Source: an uncultured Bacilli bacterium
GTDB lineage: Bacteria; Bacillota_I; Bacilli_A; RF39; UBA660
Length of the DNA stretch: 24,947 nucleotides
Assembly: GCA_910587725.1 (NCBI GenBank)
Contig: CAJUNG010000027.1
Span: forward strand, 1 to 24,947
Direction of reading: 5' to 3'
The position numbers were made by a program, and so were the translations under genes. Positions within the stretch are counted from its first letter, which is position 1. Each line of letters starts with the position of its first letter. The notes below the pieces were generated by a model, which saw only the letters and a list, made by a program, of their open reading frames with translations, was not told the origin of the DNA and made no database searches. Shown here in pieces: positions 1-7,340 of the stretch.

Positions 1-55
1 ACCTATTTTATAACGGTTTACGAAGATTTGCTATTTAAAAAGTGATAAACTCCCG

Positions 56-87
56 GGGCGACACGAACAATTTTGTCGTCCTTTTTT
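56..87 (+). terminator. Rho-independent terminator of an upstream gene outside the window
   Basis: GGGCGACA (56-63) pairs with TGTCGTCC (74-81), giving eight pairs with one G-U and a 10-nt loop, and six T residues follow (82-87). No gene end is visible upstream in the window, so it probably ends a transcript entering from the left. Bases 88-175 show nothing further that I recognise. Confidence 0.7.
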
Positions 88-175
88 CATTATTCATTGA
101 TGAGACTTTTAAGAAAATGTAAAGACCTTATGATTTTTTTCCCTTTTTAAACTTGTTTCTATTTAGTTAATTTAG

Positions 176-205
176 TTGAATGTTTATGAATTTTTATAGT
201 ATAAT
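176..205 (+). promoter_or_regulatory. Sigma-A promoter of the coiled-coil gene
   Basis: A TTGAAT -35 box (176-181) and a perfect TATAAT -10 box (200-205) are separated by 18 nt. Transcription would start near 212, about 27 nt before the ATG at 239. Confidence 0.7.
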
Positions 206-238
206 GAGAATGTAGAAAAGGTTAAGGTGATAGGGAAC

Positions 239-604
239 ATGTTTCATGATATCGATTTTATTTTAAAGAATGATTTATCTTTTTCTTTTTCCAAAGAAGA
301 AGTTCCAAGAAAAGAATCTATCCAAGATGTAGAGTTAGAAAATTTAAGAAAAAATTTATTGGATAGTATTCGTTCACACCGTTTAGCCATCGATGTTTTA
401 GAAGAAAGACTAGAAGAGTTGAAAAAACAGGAATTTTGTTTACATCTGCAAAAGGGAACTTCTAAAATTTCAGAATTAGAAGAACAATTGGATAGAAAAT
501 GTACAAAACTTTTGATTAATCTTGTCAAAGGTAATGCTACAGTAAAAAGTCTTTTGGACCCTTCATCGCACTTAAATGCTTGTAAAATAAAGGTAGATGC
601 GTAA
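239..604 (+). CDS. Hypothetical coiled-coil protein, 121 aa
   Basis: I do not recognise the family. The ATG at 239 is preferred over an in-frame GTG at 227, because AAGGTGAT at 224-231 is a good ribosome binding site for the ATG and would overlap the GTG. The protein is charged and rich in Glu, Lys and Leu. Its middle part (about residues 25-95) has heptad-like Leu spacing (for example the DVLEERLEELKKQE stretch and SELEEQLDRK), which suggests a coiled coil. There is no signal peptide and no membrane segment, so it is presumably cytoplasmic. It has its own sigma-A promoter and no terminator before the rpsU promoter, so some read-through into rpsU-yqeY is possible. The coding assignment is fairly secure from the promoter, RBS and uninterrupted frame; the function is unknown. 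Confidence 0.75.
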   Translation: MFHDIDFILKNDLSFSFSKEEVPRKESIQDVELENLRKNLLDSIRSHRLAIDVLEERLEELKKQEFCLHLQKGTSKISELEEQLDRKCTKLLINLVKGNATVKSLLDPSSHLNACKIKVDA

Positions 605-631
605 TTTTTTCAAAAAAATATTCGATTTTAT

Positions 632-659
632 TTGACAATTTATAACTTTGTGCTATAAT
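632..659 (+). promoter_or_regulatory. Strong sigma-A promoter of rpsU-yqeY
   Basis: A perfect TTGACA (632-637) and perfect TATAAT (654-659) are separated by 16 nt, and TGC directly before the -10 box makes an extended -10. This is one of the strongest promoter matches in the window, as expected for a ribosomal protein gene. Confidence 0.88.
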
Positions 660-692
660 CATTTGTAGAAAACACGGAAGGAGGGGAAAGAA

Positions 693-887
693 ATGACACA
701 AGTGGCTGTTAAAAATGGTAATCTTGATTTTGCATTAAAGAAATTTAAACAAAAAGTAGCAAGAGATGGAGTCCCTTCTGAATGTAAAAAAAGAGAAGGT
801 TATGATAAACCAGGAGTAAAGAGAAGAAATGCCAAAAAAGAGGGCATTAAAAACACAAGAAAAAGAAATAAGGCAAATCGGGACTAG
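693..887 (+). CDS. rpsU: 30S ribosomal protein bS21
   Basis: This is the small basic ribosomal protein bS21, which binds near the 3' end of 16S rRNA in the 30S platform. The sequence shows the family pattern: an N-terminal segment ending in LDFALKKFKQKVARDG, then a KKREGYDKPGVKRR core and a Lys/Arg-rich tail. At 64 residues it is slightly longer than the usual 57-58 of Bacillota bS21. A strong GGAAGGAGGGG site precedes the ATG. yqeY begins 37 nt downstream, the conserved rpsU-yqeY order seen in many Bacillota. It is driven by the strong promoter at 632-659. Confidence 0.96.
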   Translation: MTQVAVKNGNLDFALKKFKQKVARDGVPSECKKREGYDKPGVKRRNAKKEGIKNTRKRNKANRD

Positions 888-924
888 GAATAGTTCCTTT
901 TTTTGAAGAAAGTGAGATGATTTT

Positions 925-1368
925 ATGGAATTTGTTAAAAAACTTGATGAAGATATGATTGCGGCAATGAAAAATAAGGAAAAGGAAAGACTGCTTGTCA
1001 TTCGAGAAGTGAAAGCGGCAATGAAGCTTGCACAAATTGATGGAAAAAAAGAAATTAATGATGAGTTACTTATCGATGTTGTTAGTAAAGCAGTAAAATC
1101 GAGAAAGGAATCCATCAAAGAATTTGAAAAAGGAAATCGTCAAGATTTAATTGATAAAACATCTTTTGAAATTGAGGTGTTAAATGAATATTTACCGACA
1201 CCTTTAACGAATGCTGAAATCGAGGAAATTGTTGCTCGTGTGATTCAGGAAGTAAATCCTACTTCGATTTCCGACATGGGAAAAGTGATGGGACGTGTAA
1301 CTCCTCTTGTTAAGGGACGTGCCGATATGTCTGAAATTTCTAAAATGATTCGAGAAAAACTTCAATAA
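925..1368 (+). CDS. yqeY: GatB/YqeY domain protein
   Basis: The product is a stand-alone YqeY protein (147 aa, a typical length), related to the C-terminal tRNA-binding tail domain of GatB in the Asp/Glu-tRNA amidotransferase. Recognisable segments are the N-terminal KLDEDMIAAMKNKEKERL helix, the SRKESIKEFEKGNRQDL region, the EIEVLNEYLP segment and a C-terminal MGKVMGRVTPLVKGRADM motif. It is co-transcribed with rpsU from the promoter at 632-659 and ends at a strong hairpin terminator. A role in tRNA handling is assumed from the GatB relationship; the exact cellular function of stand-alone YqeY is not settled. Confidence 0.95.
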   Translation: MEFVKKLDEDMIAAMKNKEKERLLVIREVKAAMKLAQIDGKKEINDELLIDVVSKAVKSRKESIKEFEKGNRQDLIDKTSFEIEVLNEYLPTPLTNAEIEEIVARVIQEVNPTSISDMGKVMGRVTPLVKGRADMSEISKMIREKLQ

Positions 1369-1375
1369 AAGAAAA

Positions 1376-1408
1376 AAGCTTTCTAGAAATTCTAGAAGCA
1401 TTTTTTTT
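1376..1408 (+). terminator. Terminator between yqeY and the convergent coat-like gene
   Basis: TCTAGA repeats (1382-1387 and 1391-1396) pair around an AAT loop, and GCT/AGC pairs extend the stem below a one-base bulge. Eight T residues follow on the plus strand, and an A-run precedes the stem, so it can work in both directions and serve both convergent genes. Confidence 0.85.
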
Positions 1409-1682
1409 ATCTCCAAGTGTTATTGTACGGTGGATAATAAGGATAGTACGGTGGGTAATAAAAATTATTGTAGTAATAATTGTATGGATAGTTTGGTCGA
1501 TAGTTGCCTCCTCCAGCTAATCCATTGGGATTTCCTATGGCATAACCTGCGATTCCACCTAATAAAAGTGGGGCAATAAATCCACCGCCAGCAACGAAAC
1601 GTTCTTCATTTTGATTTTTTAAAAATTGTGGGTTTACATACATATTATTTCTTCCCTGTGGTATACTATATCTAGGATACAT
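1407..1682 (-). CDS. Tyr/Asn/Pro/Gly-rich small protein, possible spore coat component
   Basis: I recognise no named family. The 91-residue protein begins MYPRYSIPQGRNN, has a short Gly-rich hydrophobic stretch (about residues 32-50, GGGFIAPLLLGGIAGYAIG) and ends in a Tyr/Pro/Asn-rich tail with many YY and YP pairs. This composition resembles small spore coat or exosporium proteins of Bacillota, but I infer that from composition only. The AAAGGAGTGAT site gives a convincing start. A sigma-K-like promoter (CATAAAATA with AC upstream) precedes it, which supports late mother-cell expression. The stop codon lies in the A-rich flank of the shared terminator with yqeY. Confidence 0.72.
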   Translation of the reverse strand: MYPRYSIPQGRNNMYVNPQFLKNQNEERFVAGGGFIAPLLLGGIAGYAIGNPNGLAGGGNYRPNYPYNYYYNNFYYPPYYPYYPPYNNTWR

Positions 1683-1685
1683 AAA

Positions 1686-1704
1686 ATCACTCCTTTCTAG
1701 TGAT
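1686..1704 (-). promoter_or_regulatory. Hairpin covering the RBS of the coat-like gene
   Basis: ATCACT (1686-1691) and AGTGAT (1699-1704) form a 6-bp stem with a 7-nt loop. On the minus-strand mRNA the Shine-Dalgarno sequence AAAGGAGTGAT lies across the loop and the 3' arm, so folding would restrict ribosome access. This is visible in the sequence; the regulatory effect is inference. Confidence 0.35.
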
Positions 1705-1730
1705 ATTTTATGTTGTCTAAAATAGGAGGT
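1704..1730 (-). promoter_or_regulatory. Sigma-K-like promoter of the coat-like gene
   Basis: On the minus strand CATAAAATA (1704-1712) fits the sigma-K -10 pattern CATAnnnTA, and AC (1729-1730) lies 16 nt upstream as in the sigma-K -35. The match rests on short, AT-rich motifs, so it is suggestive rather than firm. It fits a spore-coat role for the gene it precedes. Confidence 0.45.
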
Positions 1731-1735
1731 GTCTT

Positions 1736-2851
1736 ATGGACAAAAAGCGTGAGTTAGCAAATTTGATTGCCAATTATTCTCTCGACCTACAAAAAGGAGA
1801 GCGAGTGATGATTGAGGCACAAACATTAAAGGATAGAGAATTCTTAATGAATTTGATTGATGCGATTTATGACCGAGGAGCAATTCCGATATTAGAAGTG
1901 AGAGATTCTATTCTAGGAAATTATATGTCTTTACGTTCCGATGAAAAAAGAATTAACTTGATTAAGCAAATTCGTGAATTTGAGGTTGAACATTTCGATG
2001 CTTATATTCATATTCGATATAATGAAAATGATTATGAATCGAAAAATATTCCTGCTGATGTTCGGAAAAAACAAGGGCAAGCATTATTAAAAGCTAGTGA
2101 TATTCGTGTTAACGAAAGAAAATGGGTACTTCTTAATTATCCTTCCCCAGTAGATGCTTATAAAGCAGAGATGTCGACGGTTGATTTTGAACGTTTTGCT
2201 TGGGATGTGATGACGGTCGATTACCGAAAAATGAAAGATGCGGTTTTACCTCTTAAAAAATTGATGGATAAGACGGATAAGGTTAGAATTGTTGCTCCTG
2301 ATACGGATATTACTTTTTCTATTAAAGGAATGGGAAGTGTTCCTTGTTGTGGAGAGATGAATATCCCTGATGGAGAACTTTATTCTGCTCCAATAAAAAA
2401 ATCTGTAAATGGAAAGATTACTTATAATACACCTTGTCCTTATCAAGGAATGGTATTTCATCATGTATCATTAGAATTTAAAGAGGGAAAAATTATTCGT
2501 GCAACATGTGATGAAGATAATGAAAAATTAAATGAAATTTTTGATACAGATGAAGGAGCAAGATATGTTGGAGAGTTCTCTTTGGGATTTAATCCAATGA
2601 TTTTACATCCGATGGGAGACATTTTATTTGATGAAAAGATTTTAGGAAGTCTTCATTTTACTCCTGGTAGAGCTTATAAAGATTGTTATAATGGAAATGA
2701 TTCTGCCATTCACTGGGATATGGTTCTAATTCAGCGCGAGGATTATGGTGGAGGAGAAATCTATTTTGACGATGTCTTAATTAGACAAAACGGAAAGTTT
2801 GTTTTAGACGAATTAAAACCATTAAATTTTGAAAATCGAGGGACAATTTAG
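1736..2851 (+). CDS. ampS: M29 family metallo-aminopeptidase (AmpS/PepS type)
   Basis: A cytoplasmic aminopeptidase that removes N-terminal residues from peptides using a dinuclear metal centre. The C-terminal half carries the family's ligand pattern: Glu214 (in NIPDGELYSAP), Glu280 (in VGEFSLGFNP), His307 (SLHFTPG), Tyr314, and His326 and Asp328 in SAIHWDMV. The Glu-Glu spacing of 66, the His-Tyr spacing of 7 and the HxD motif agree with what I recall of characterised M29 enzymes. At 371 residues it is shorter than the usual 400-415, with the shortening between Tyr314 and His326. The AATAGGAGGTG site places the start at 1736. The stop codon is inside the terminator hairpin. A 3'-terminal piece of this gene recurs at about 3507-3535 as part of a tandem duplication. 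Confidence 0.92.
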   Translation: MDKKRELANLIANYSLDLQKGERVMIEAQTLKDREFLMNLIDAIYDRGAIPILEVRDSILGNYMSLRSDEKRINLIKQIREFEVEHFDAYIHIRYNENDYESKNIPADVRKKQGQALLKASDIRVNERKWVLLNYPSPVDAYKAEMSTVDFERFAWDVMTVDYRKMKDAVLPLKKLMDKTDKVRIVAPDTDITFSIKGMGSVPCCGEMNIPDGELYSAPIKKSVNGKITYNTPCPYQGMVFHHVSLEFKEGKIIRATCDEDNEKLNEIFDTDEGARYVGEFSLGFNPMILHPMGDILFDEKILGSLHFTPGRAYKDCYNGNDSAIHWDMVLIQREDYGGGEIYFDDVLIRQNGKFVLDELKPLNFENRGTI

Positions 2852-2867
2852 TTCCCTTTTTTTGTTT
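2839..2867 (+). terminator. Terminator overlapping the ampS stop codon
   Basis: AGGGAC (2839-2844) pairs with GTTCCCT (2851-2857) with one bulged T, followed by a T-run to about 2863. The loop contains the TAG stop codon of ampS. A degraded version of this hairpin is found in the duplicated segment near 3523-3545, without an intact stem. Confidence 0.65.
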
Positions 2868-2911
2868 TTTACGTTATAATTAGTTTATCAGTTTTAGAAA
2901 GGACGATAGTT

Positions 2912-3433
2912 GTGGGAGTTATTCATACCAATTTGCGAGATATTAATTTTTTAGAGAGTATTTTTGTTTGTTTTTTTCCTGATGGGAGTGTAGTATCTGT
3001 AGATAAGATTCCTGGATTTTTTTTCCATGTAGAATATCTACGTATTTTATCTAAAGGGAATGAGTTCGTTGGAAAGATGCTATCGCGGGTAGATTTTTCT
3101 TATTATATTGATAATCCTTCAGAATTGGTAGAATCTTTACTTTCTCTCTTTTGTAAAAACCACTGTGCAGTTTATATGAATTTGACGCCAAATGTTGTTT
3201 TACCTACAGTAGAGTCTTTTTTATTCTTGCCAGAAGAAGTATCTTCTGAAATGGATGCGACATTTCGTTTAGCCAAAGAAAAATTATCTTTATTAGAATT
3301 TTTCGATATAGCAAAGTATTCTTTTTCTGCTTCTTCTTTTTCTTCTTGTATTGAGTCTGAAGAGAGAGATGAGCCATCAAATGTGAATGAACTTTATGGT
3401 ATACTTGATGAATTGCGAGGAAAATCGAAGTAA
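2912..3433 (+). CDS. Hypothetical protein, tandem paralogue 1
   Basis: I do not recognise this 173-aa protein. It starts at GTG (2912) behind AAAGGACGAT; the paralogue downstream has ATG at the same point, which supports the start. A TATAAT box at 2875-2880 is the likely -10, with a poor -35. It has no signal peptide or clear membrane segment. It is about 65% identical by eye to its neighbour, with blocks such as FFPDGSVVS and FLFLPEEVSSEM. Differences include in-frame length changes, so both copies have evolved as coding sequence. After residue 70 it carries a 10-12 residue Leu/Ser-rich stretch that copy 2 lacks. The N-terminal DLRDINFL and C-terminal LDELRGK stretches are shared. Confidence 0.78.
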   Translation: MGVIHTNLRDINFLESIFVCFFPDGSVVSVDKIPGFFFHVEYLRILSKGNEFVGKMLSRVDFSYYIDNPSELVESLLSLFCKNHCAVYMNLTPNVVLPTVESFLFLPEEVSSEMDATFRLAKEKLSLLEFFDIAKYSFSASSFSSCIESEERDEPSNVNELYGILDELRGKSK

Positions 3434-3595
3434 AGAAAACGTGAAATTTTTTCCTTCTTTTTAAAGTGATTTTATAAAAAATTTTGAAGCTTTTCTCTTA
3501 GAAATCATTAAATTTTGAAAATTTAGGGACAATTAGTTTACTTTTTTTACTTTTTACGCTATAATAATTTATTAGTTTTAGAAAGGGCGATAGTT

Positions 3596-4096
3596 ATGGG
3601 AGTTATTGATACAGATTTGCGGGATATTAATTTTTTAACCACTGTTTTTTGTTTGTTTTTTCCTGATGGTAGTGTAGTATCTATAGATAAAATTTATGGA
3701 TTTTCGTACCATAAAGAATATTTGCAAATTTTGGTTGAAGGAAATGATTTAATCAGGGAGATGGTGGCGAGTACAAGTTATTCTTATTATATTGATGCTT
3801 TTTGCAAAAATGGATGTGCAGTTTATATGAATTTGGCCCCAGACTCTATTGTGCCTACTGTAAATTCTCTTTTATTCTTACCAGAAGAAGTATCTTCTGA
3901 AATGAATGCGACGTTTCGTTTAGCCGAAGAAAAATTATCTTTGCTAAAATTTTACGGTATAGCAAAGTATTCTTCTTCTGCTTCAGAATTTTCTTCTTGT
4001 ATTGAGGCGGGAGAAGTGGTTAGTGTGAGTGAACTTTACAAAATACTTGATGAATTGCGAGGGAAATTTGAAGTGAAGAAATTCTGTGATTTTTGA
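3596..4096 (+). CDS. Hypothetical protein, tandem paralogue 2
   Basis: This 166-aa protein is a diverged tandem copy of the gene at 2912. Its -10 box is TATAAT near 3559-3564, and its RBS AAAGGGCGAT is placed as in copy 1. It lacks about ten residues after SYYID and a few near the C-terminus. The last residues differ because an extra T near the end shifts the frame past the stop used by copy 1, giving the tail KFEVKKFCDF instead of KSK. No domain is recognised. Retention of an open frame through in-frame indels argues that the protein is or was functional. It is probably followed by the terminator at 4114-4143. Confidence 0.78.
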   Translation: MGVIDTDLRDINFLTTVFCLFFPDGSVVSIDKIYGFSYHKEYLQILVEGNDLIREMVASTSYSYYIDAFCKNGCAVYMNLAPDSIVPTVNSLLFLPEEVSSEMNATFRLAEEKLSLLKFYGIAKYSSSASEFSSCIEAGEVVSVSELYKILDELRGKFEVKKFCDF

Positions 4097-4113
4097 GAAT
4101 TTTGTTTTTTTAT

Positions 4114-4143
4114 GGGATTGGAAATTCTTTCCTTCCCTTTTTT
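4114..4143 (+). terminator. Terminator of paralogue 2
   Basis: GGGA (4114-4117) plus GGAAA (4120-4124) pair with TTTCC (4128-4132) plus TCCC (4134-4137) around a TTC loop, with a small internal loop, and six T residues follow. The rest of the 4144-4368 gap is very AT-rich; a 22-codon ORF from 4209 is visible but has nothing to support it. Confidence 0.8.
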
Positions 4144-4368
4144 GTGATATCCATCATATATAGTTCTCATTATATGGATAGCATAGTTAAAGATTAGAGA
4201 GTATTTTATGTTAGATGTAAATCATAATCAAATCATCAAAATGGTTAAAAAAAAATCCACACAAAAAAGTAAATGAAAATTAATTTTTCTTTATTTAGAA
4301 GTAGGACAATAATCTAAAAACGATTTTAAATTTAAATTTTTTTTTTGTTTGAATTATACCAAAAAACG

Positions 4369-4397
4369 TTGTTCTTTTTGTTAACTTGTAGTATACT
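4369..4397 (+). promoter_or_regulatory. Sigma-A promoter of the small membrane-protein gene
   Basis: TTGTTC (4369-4374) and TATACT (4392-4397) are separated by 17 nt. The predicted start near 4404 leaves a leader of about 50 nt before the ATG at 4457. Confidence 0.65.
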
Positions 4398-4456
4398 TTT
4401 AGTTAAGAAGATATTATTGATGAATATCCTAAAATTTTTATGGAGGGAGGGTTTAG

Positions 4457-4618
4457 ATGAAGATAGAGAAAAAGTTAAATGCTTTATTAGATGATGTTAA
4501 AGATTCTCATATGACAAAAGATGAAGTGGCAGTAAATGCATTCTCTATAGGTGTGATTAGTACACTATTATTCATTATCGTTTTGTTGATTATTTTCCTT
4601 CTTTTTAAAGTATTTTGA
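4457..4618 (+). CDS. Small single-pass membrane protein, 53 aa
   Basis: This gene has a near-perfect RBS (GGAGGGAGG, 4442-4450) and its own promoter. The product has a charged N-terminal half (MKIEKKLNALLDDVKDSHMT) and a hydrophobic C-terminal segment of about 23 residues (GVISTLLFIIVLLIIFLLFK), so it is predicted to be anchored by a C-terminal membrane helix. The family is not recognised. The last codons and 3' flank match sequence at 3451-3504 after paralogue 1, where the reading frame still gives FLLFKVIL and a stop. The gene therefore probably belonged to the duplicated unit together with the 173/166-aa proteins, hinting at a shared function. Confidence 0.75.
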   Translation: MKIEKKLNALLDDVKDSHMTKDEVAVNAFSIGVISTLLFIIVLLIIFLLFKVF

Positions 4619-4619
4619 T

Positions 4620-4668
4620 AAGGAATTTTGAAGAAAGATTTTCTCTTAGAAAGCGTCCTTCTTTTTTT
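4620..4668 (+). terminator. Possible terminator of the small membrane-protein gene
   Basis: AAGGA (4620-4624) can pair with TCCTT (4656-4660), and a run of T residues follows from 4662. The interior is long and only weakly paired, so the call is tentative. Confidence 0.35.
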
Positions 4669-4690
4669 CTTATTTTCTTTTGAATAATGT

Positions 4691-4719
4691 TTGTAATTCA
4701 TGTTCTTTTTTAGTATAAT
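4691..4719 (+). promoter_or_regulatory. Sigma-A promoter of mutS
   Basis: TTGTAA (4691-4696) and TATAAT (4714-4719) are separated by 17 nt, 27 nt upstream of the mutS start codon. Confidence 0.75.
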
Positions 4720-4745
4720 AGTTCTTACGAAAGAAGTGAAGTAGT

Positions 4746-7310
4746 ATGAAGAGAAGCGAAGTCGATTTAAATAAAATTTCTCCGATGATGAGGCAATATT
4801 TGGAGATTAAATCACAAAATGAAGATACCATTATTTTCTTTCGCCTTGGGGATTTTTACGAAATGTTTTTTGAAGATGCCACTCTTGTTAGCCATGAATT
4901 AGAACTTACGCTGACCGGGAAATCTTGTGGTTTAGAAGAGCGGGTTCCGATGTGTGGAATTCCCTACCATGCTTATAAGGGATATTTGGACAAATTAATT
5001 GAAAAAGGATATAAAGTAGCAATTGTTGAACAGATGTCAGACCCAAAAGAAAGCAAGGGGATGGTAGAAAGAGATATCGTACAAATTGTCACTAAAGGAA
5101 CGAGACTCGATGATGCAATTTCTGCTAATGATGATAATTTTATTGGGAATATTTATGATTTTGAATATTGTTATGGTGTTAGTTTTAGTGATATATCGAC
5201 AGGATATTTTTATGTTACCATTTTAGAAAATCAAGATGATGTCATTAAGATGCTTACCAATCATTCCATTCGCGAGGTGATTGCGACTAGTAAATTAGAT
5301 CGTTCTTTAGTTGCTACACTTCGTGATACGTTTCATATTTTAGTGACGTTTCGTGATACTTTTTATGAAGGTGATGAATATCAGTACTTAACAGAGAATT
5401 TAAAAGATGTTCGTGAGAAAACGACAGTTTATCATCTACTTTCTTATTTGATAGAGACCAAAAGAGGAAATCTTGACCATTTACAAAAAGTGGAAGTAGT
5501 TTTAAAAAATGCTTATCTTACCTTTGATGTTCATACGAAGAAAAATTTAGAATTAACAGAAACTATTCGTGGACATGAACGAATGTATTCCCTTTTGTGG
5601 TATATGGATAAAACGAAGACTGCGATGGGAAGTCGTCTTTTAAAAAGAAACTTGGAAAATCCATTACTTTCTAAACTTGAACTTAATCGAAGATATGACT
5701 TTGTTGAAAAATTATTAACTGAATTTATTTTAAGGGAAGAAATTAAAGAAGAATTAGATGGTGTTTATGATTTAGAACGTTTAGCAAGTCGGATTAGCTA
5801 TGGAAATTTGAATGCTAGAGATTTGATTCAACTTAAAAACTCTTTCTCACATCTACCAGAGATTTCTTCAATCCTAGAGAATCTATCTTATGATAAAACG
5901 ATAGAGACTTTTGATGAATTATACTCACTATTAGACCATGCAATTTCTGAGGATGCCCCCATTAGTTTAAAAGAAGGTTCCTTAATTAAAGAAGGATATA
6001 ATAAAGAATTAGATGAACTTCGAGATATTCGAAAAAATAGTAAGAACTTTATTTTACAAATTGAGCAAGAAGAGCGAGAGCGAACAGGAATTAAGAGCTT
6101 AAAAGTTGGATTTAATAAAGTTTTTGGTTATTATATTGAAGTTTCTCGTGGCAGTGTGGATGCAGTAAAGAAAGAGTTTGGGTATATTAGAAAACAGACT
6201 TTAACTACAGGAGAGCGTTATATTACACCACTTTTAAAAGAAAAAGAAGATATTATTTTAGGGGCAGAAGAAAAGATAATTAATATGGAGTATTCTCTTT
6301 TTATGGAAGTTAGAGAACAGGTTAAAAAGTATACTTCTCGTATTCAAAAGCTTGCTAAAGTTTTAGCTGAGGTGGATATGTTGCAATCTTTTGCCACATT
6401 AGCAGAAGAAAACCGATTAGTTCGTCCGGTTTTAGTCGATGATGGCAGTATTTGTATCAAAGAAGGAAGGCATCCTGTTGTTGAAAAAGTATCAAAATTC
6501 GAATATGTACCAAATGATTTGGTGATGGGTAAAGAGACCGATATTTTATTAATTACGGGTCCAAATATGGCAGGAAAATCGACTTATATGCGTCAAGCGG
6601 CAATTATTGTCGTGATGGGGCAAGTTGGTTCTTTTGTTCCTGCTAAGTCCTGTCGTATGCCAATTTTTGATAAGATTTTTACAAGAATTGGGGCGAGTGA
6701 TGACTTGGTTAGTGGTGAGTCGACTTTCATGGTAGAAATGAAAGAAGCCAATTTAGCTTTACAGAATGCAACAGAACATAGTTTGATTCTATTTGATGAA
6801 TTAGGACGTGGTACGGCAACTTACGATGGAATGAGTTTAGCTCAGGCGATTTTAGAATATATTCATGATGAAGTAAAATGTAAAACTTTATTTTCTACCC
6901 ATTATCATGAGTTGACTACACTTTCTACTTCTCTTGCCAATTTGAAAAATGTTCATGTATCCGCTAGAGAAGAAGATGGAAAAATTACGTTTTTACATAA
7001 GATTAAAAGTGGTGCAGTCGATAAAAGTTATGGAATTCATGTGGCATCCTTGGCGAACCTTCCTAAGAAGTTGATTCATCGGGCAGAAGATATTTTAAAA
7101 GTTTATGAGCGAGGGGGAGTGAAAAGAGAGACATTTACACAAACGACACTTTTCTTAGATGAGAATGAAGAAGAGAAAAAGGAAAGTGTAGTTGATTGTC
7201 GACTTAGAGAGATTGACCCTTTTAAGATGACACCGATAGATGCGTTAAATGTTCTTTATGATTTAAAAAAACAAGTAGAAGAAAAAGATACTCACGAAAA
7301 AGTACGTTAG
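4746..7310 (+). CDS. mutS: DNA mismatch repair protein MutS
   Basis: MutS recognises base mismatches and small loops and starts methyl-independent mismatch repair. All family landmarks are present: the mismatch-wedge Phe-x-Glu motif in GDFYEMF (Phe37, Glu39), the connector and lever domains, the clamp region around FNKVFGYYIEVSR, the Walker A loop TGPNMAGKST, the Walker B stretch LILFDELGRGTATYDG and the downstream STHYHEL switch. At 854 residues it is full length. A C-terminal tail like that used for tetramer formation in MutS (DPFKMTPIDALNVLYDLKK) is present. Unlike many Bacillota, mutL does not follow; the next gene is of unknown function with a 30-nt gap, and a tyrosine recombinase gene follows that, probably in the same operon. 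Confidence 0.98.
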   Translation: MKRSEVDLNKISPMMRQYLEIKSQNEDTIIFFRLGDFYEMFFEDATLVSHELELTLTGKSCGLEERVPMCGIPYHAYKGYLDKLIEKGYKVAIVEQMSDPKESKGMVERDIVQIVTKGTRLDDAISANDDNFIGNIYDFEYCYGVSFSDISTGYFYVTILENQDDVIKMLTNHSIREVIATSKLDRSLVATLRDTFHILVTFRDTFYEGDEYQYLTENLKDVREKTTVYHLLSYLIETKRGNLDHLQKVEVVLKNAYLTFDVHTKKNLELTETIRGHERMYSLLWYMDKTKTAMGSRLLKRNLENPLLSKLELNRRYDFVEKLLTEFILREEIKEELDGVYDLERLASRISYGNLNARDLIQLKNSFSHLPEISSILENLSYDKTIETFDELYSLLDHAISEDAPISLKEGSLIKEGYNKELDELRDIRKNSKNFILQIEQEERERTGIKSLKVGFNKVFGYYIEVSRGSVDAVKKEFGYIRKQTLTTGERYITPLLKEKEDIILGAEEKIINMEYSLFMEVREQVKKYTSRIQKLAKVLAEVDMLQSFATLAEENRLVRPVLVDDGSICIKEGRHPVVEKVSKFEYVPNDLVMGKETDILLITGPNMAGKSTYMRQAAIIVVMGQVGSFVPAKSCRMPIFDKIFTRIGASDDLVSGESTFMVEMKEANLALQNATEHSLILFDELGRGTATYDGMSLAQAILEYIHDEVKCKTLFSTHYHELTTLSTSLANLKNVHVSAREEDGKITFLHKIKSGAVDKSYGIHVASLANLPKKLIHRAEDILKVYERGGVKRETFTQTTLFLDENEEEKKESVVDCRLREIDPFKMTPIDALNVLYDLKKQVEEKDTHEKVR

Positions 7311-7340
7311 AAAAAATAGATTTTGTTAGGGGGAATAATT

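Larger units (their letters stand above)
2820..3504 (+). repeat. Tandem duplication, copy 1 (ampS tail to residual TM-gene tail)
   Basis: This unit contains the last codons of ampS, the -10 region, the 173-aa gene and, at 3451-3504, a sequence matching the 3' end of the small membrane-protein gene (4595-4652). Corresponding points in copy 2 lie 684-686 bp downstream (ampS tail 2821 versus 3507; gene starts 2912 versus 3596). Copy 1 appears to have lost most of the small membrane-protein gene, keeping its last codons and 3' flank. Confidence 0.8.
3506..4652 (+). repeat. Tandem duplication, copy 2 (ampS tail, paralogue 2, small TM gene)
   Basis: It starts with a non-coding copy of the ampS 3' end (ATTAAATTTTGAAAAT, then AGGGACAATTAG), followed by a matching promoter region, the 166-aa paralogue and the small membrane-protein gene. 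Its end matches the end of copy 1 (CTCTTAGAAA at 3495-3504 and 4643-4652). The simplest reading is one duplication of ampS-tail/gene/TM-gene, followed by a deletion in copy 1. Confidence 0.72.

Noticed and set aside
735..1118. Long minus-strand frame over rpsU-yqeY
   Set aside because: It is the complement of two well-identified genes and has no RBS.
4507..4701. Minus-strand ORF of 64 codons
   Set aside because: It is antisense to the small membrane-protein gene and to its possible terminator; Lys/Arg/Ser-rich chance composition and no RBS.
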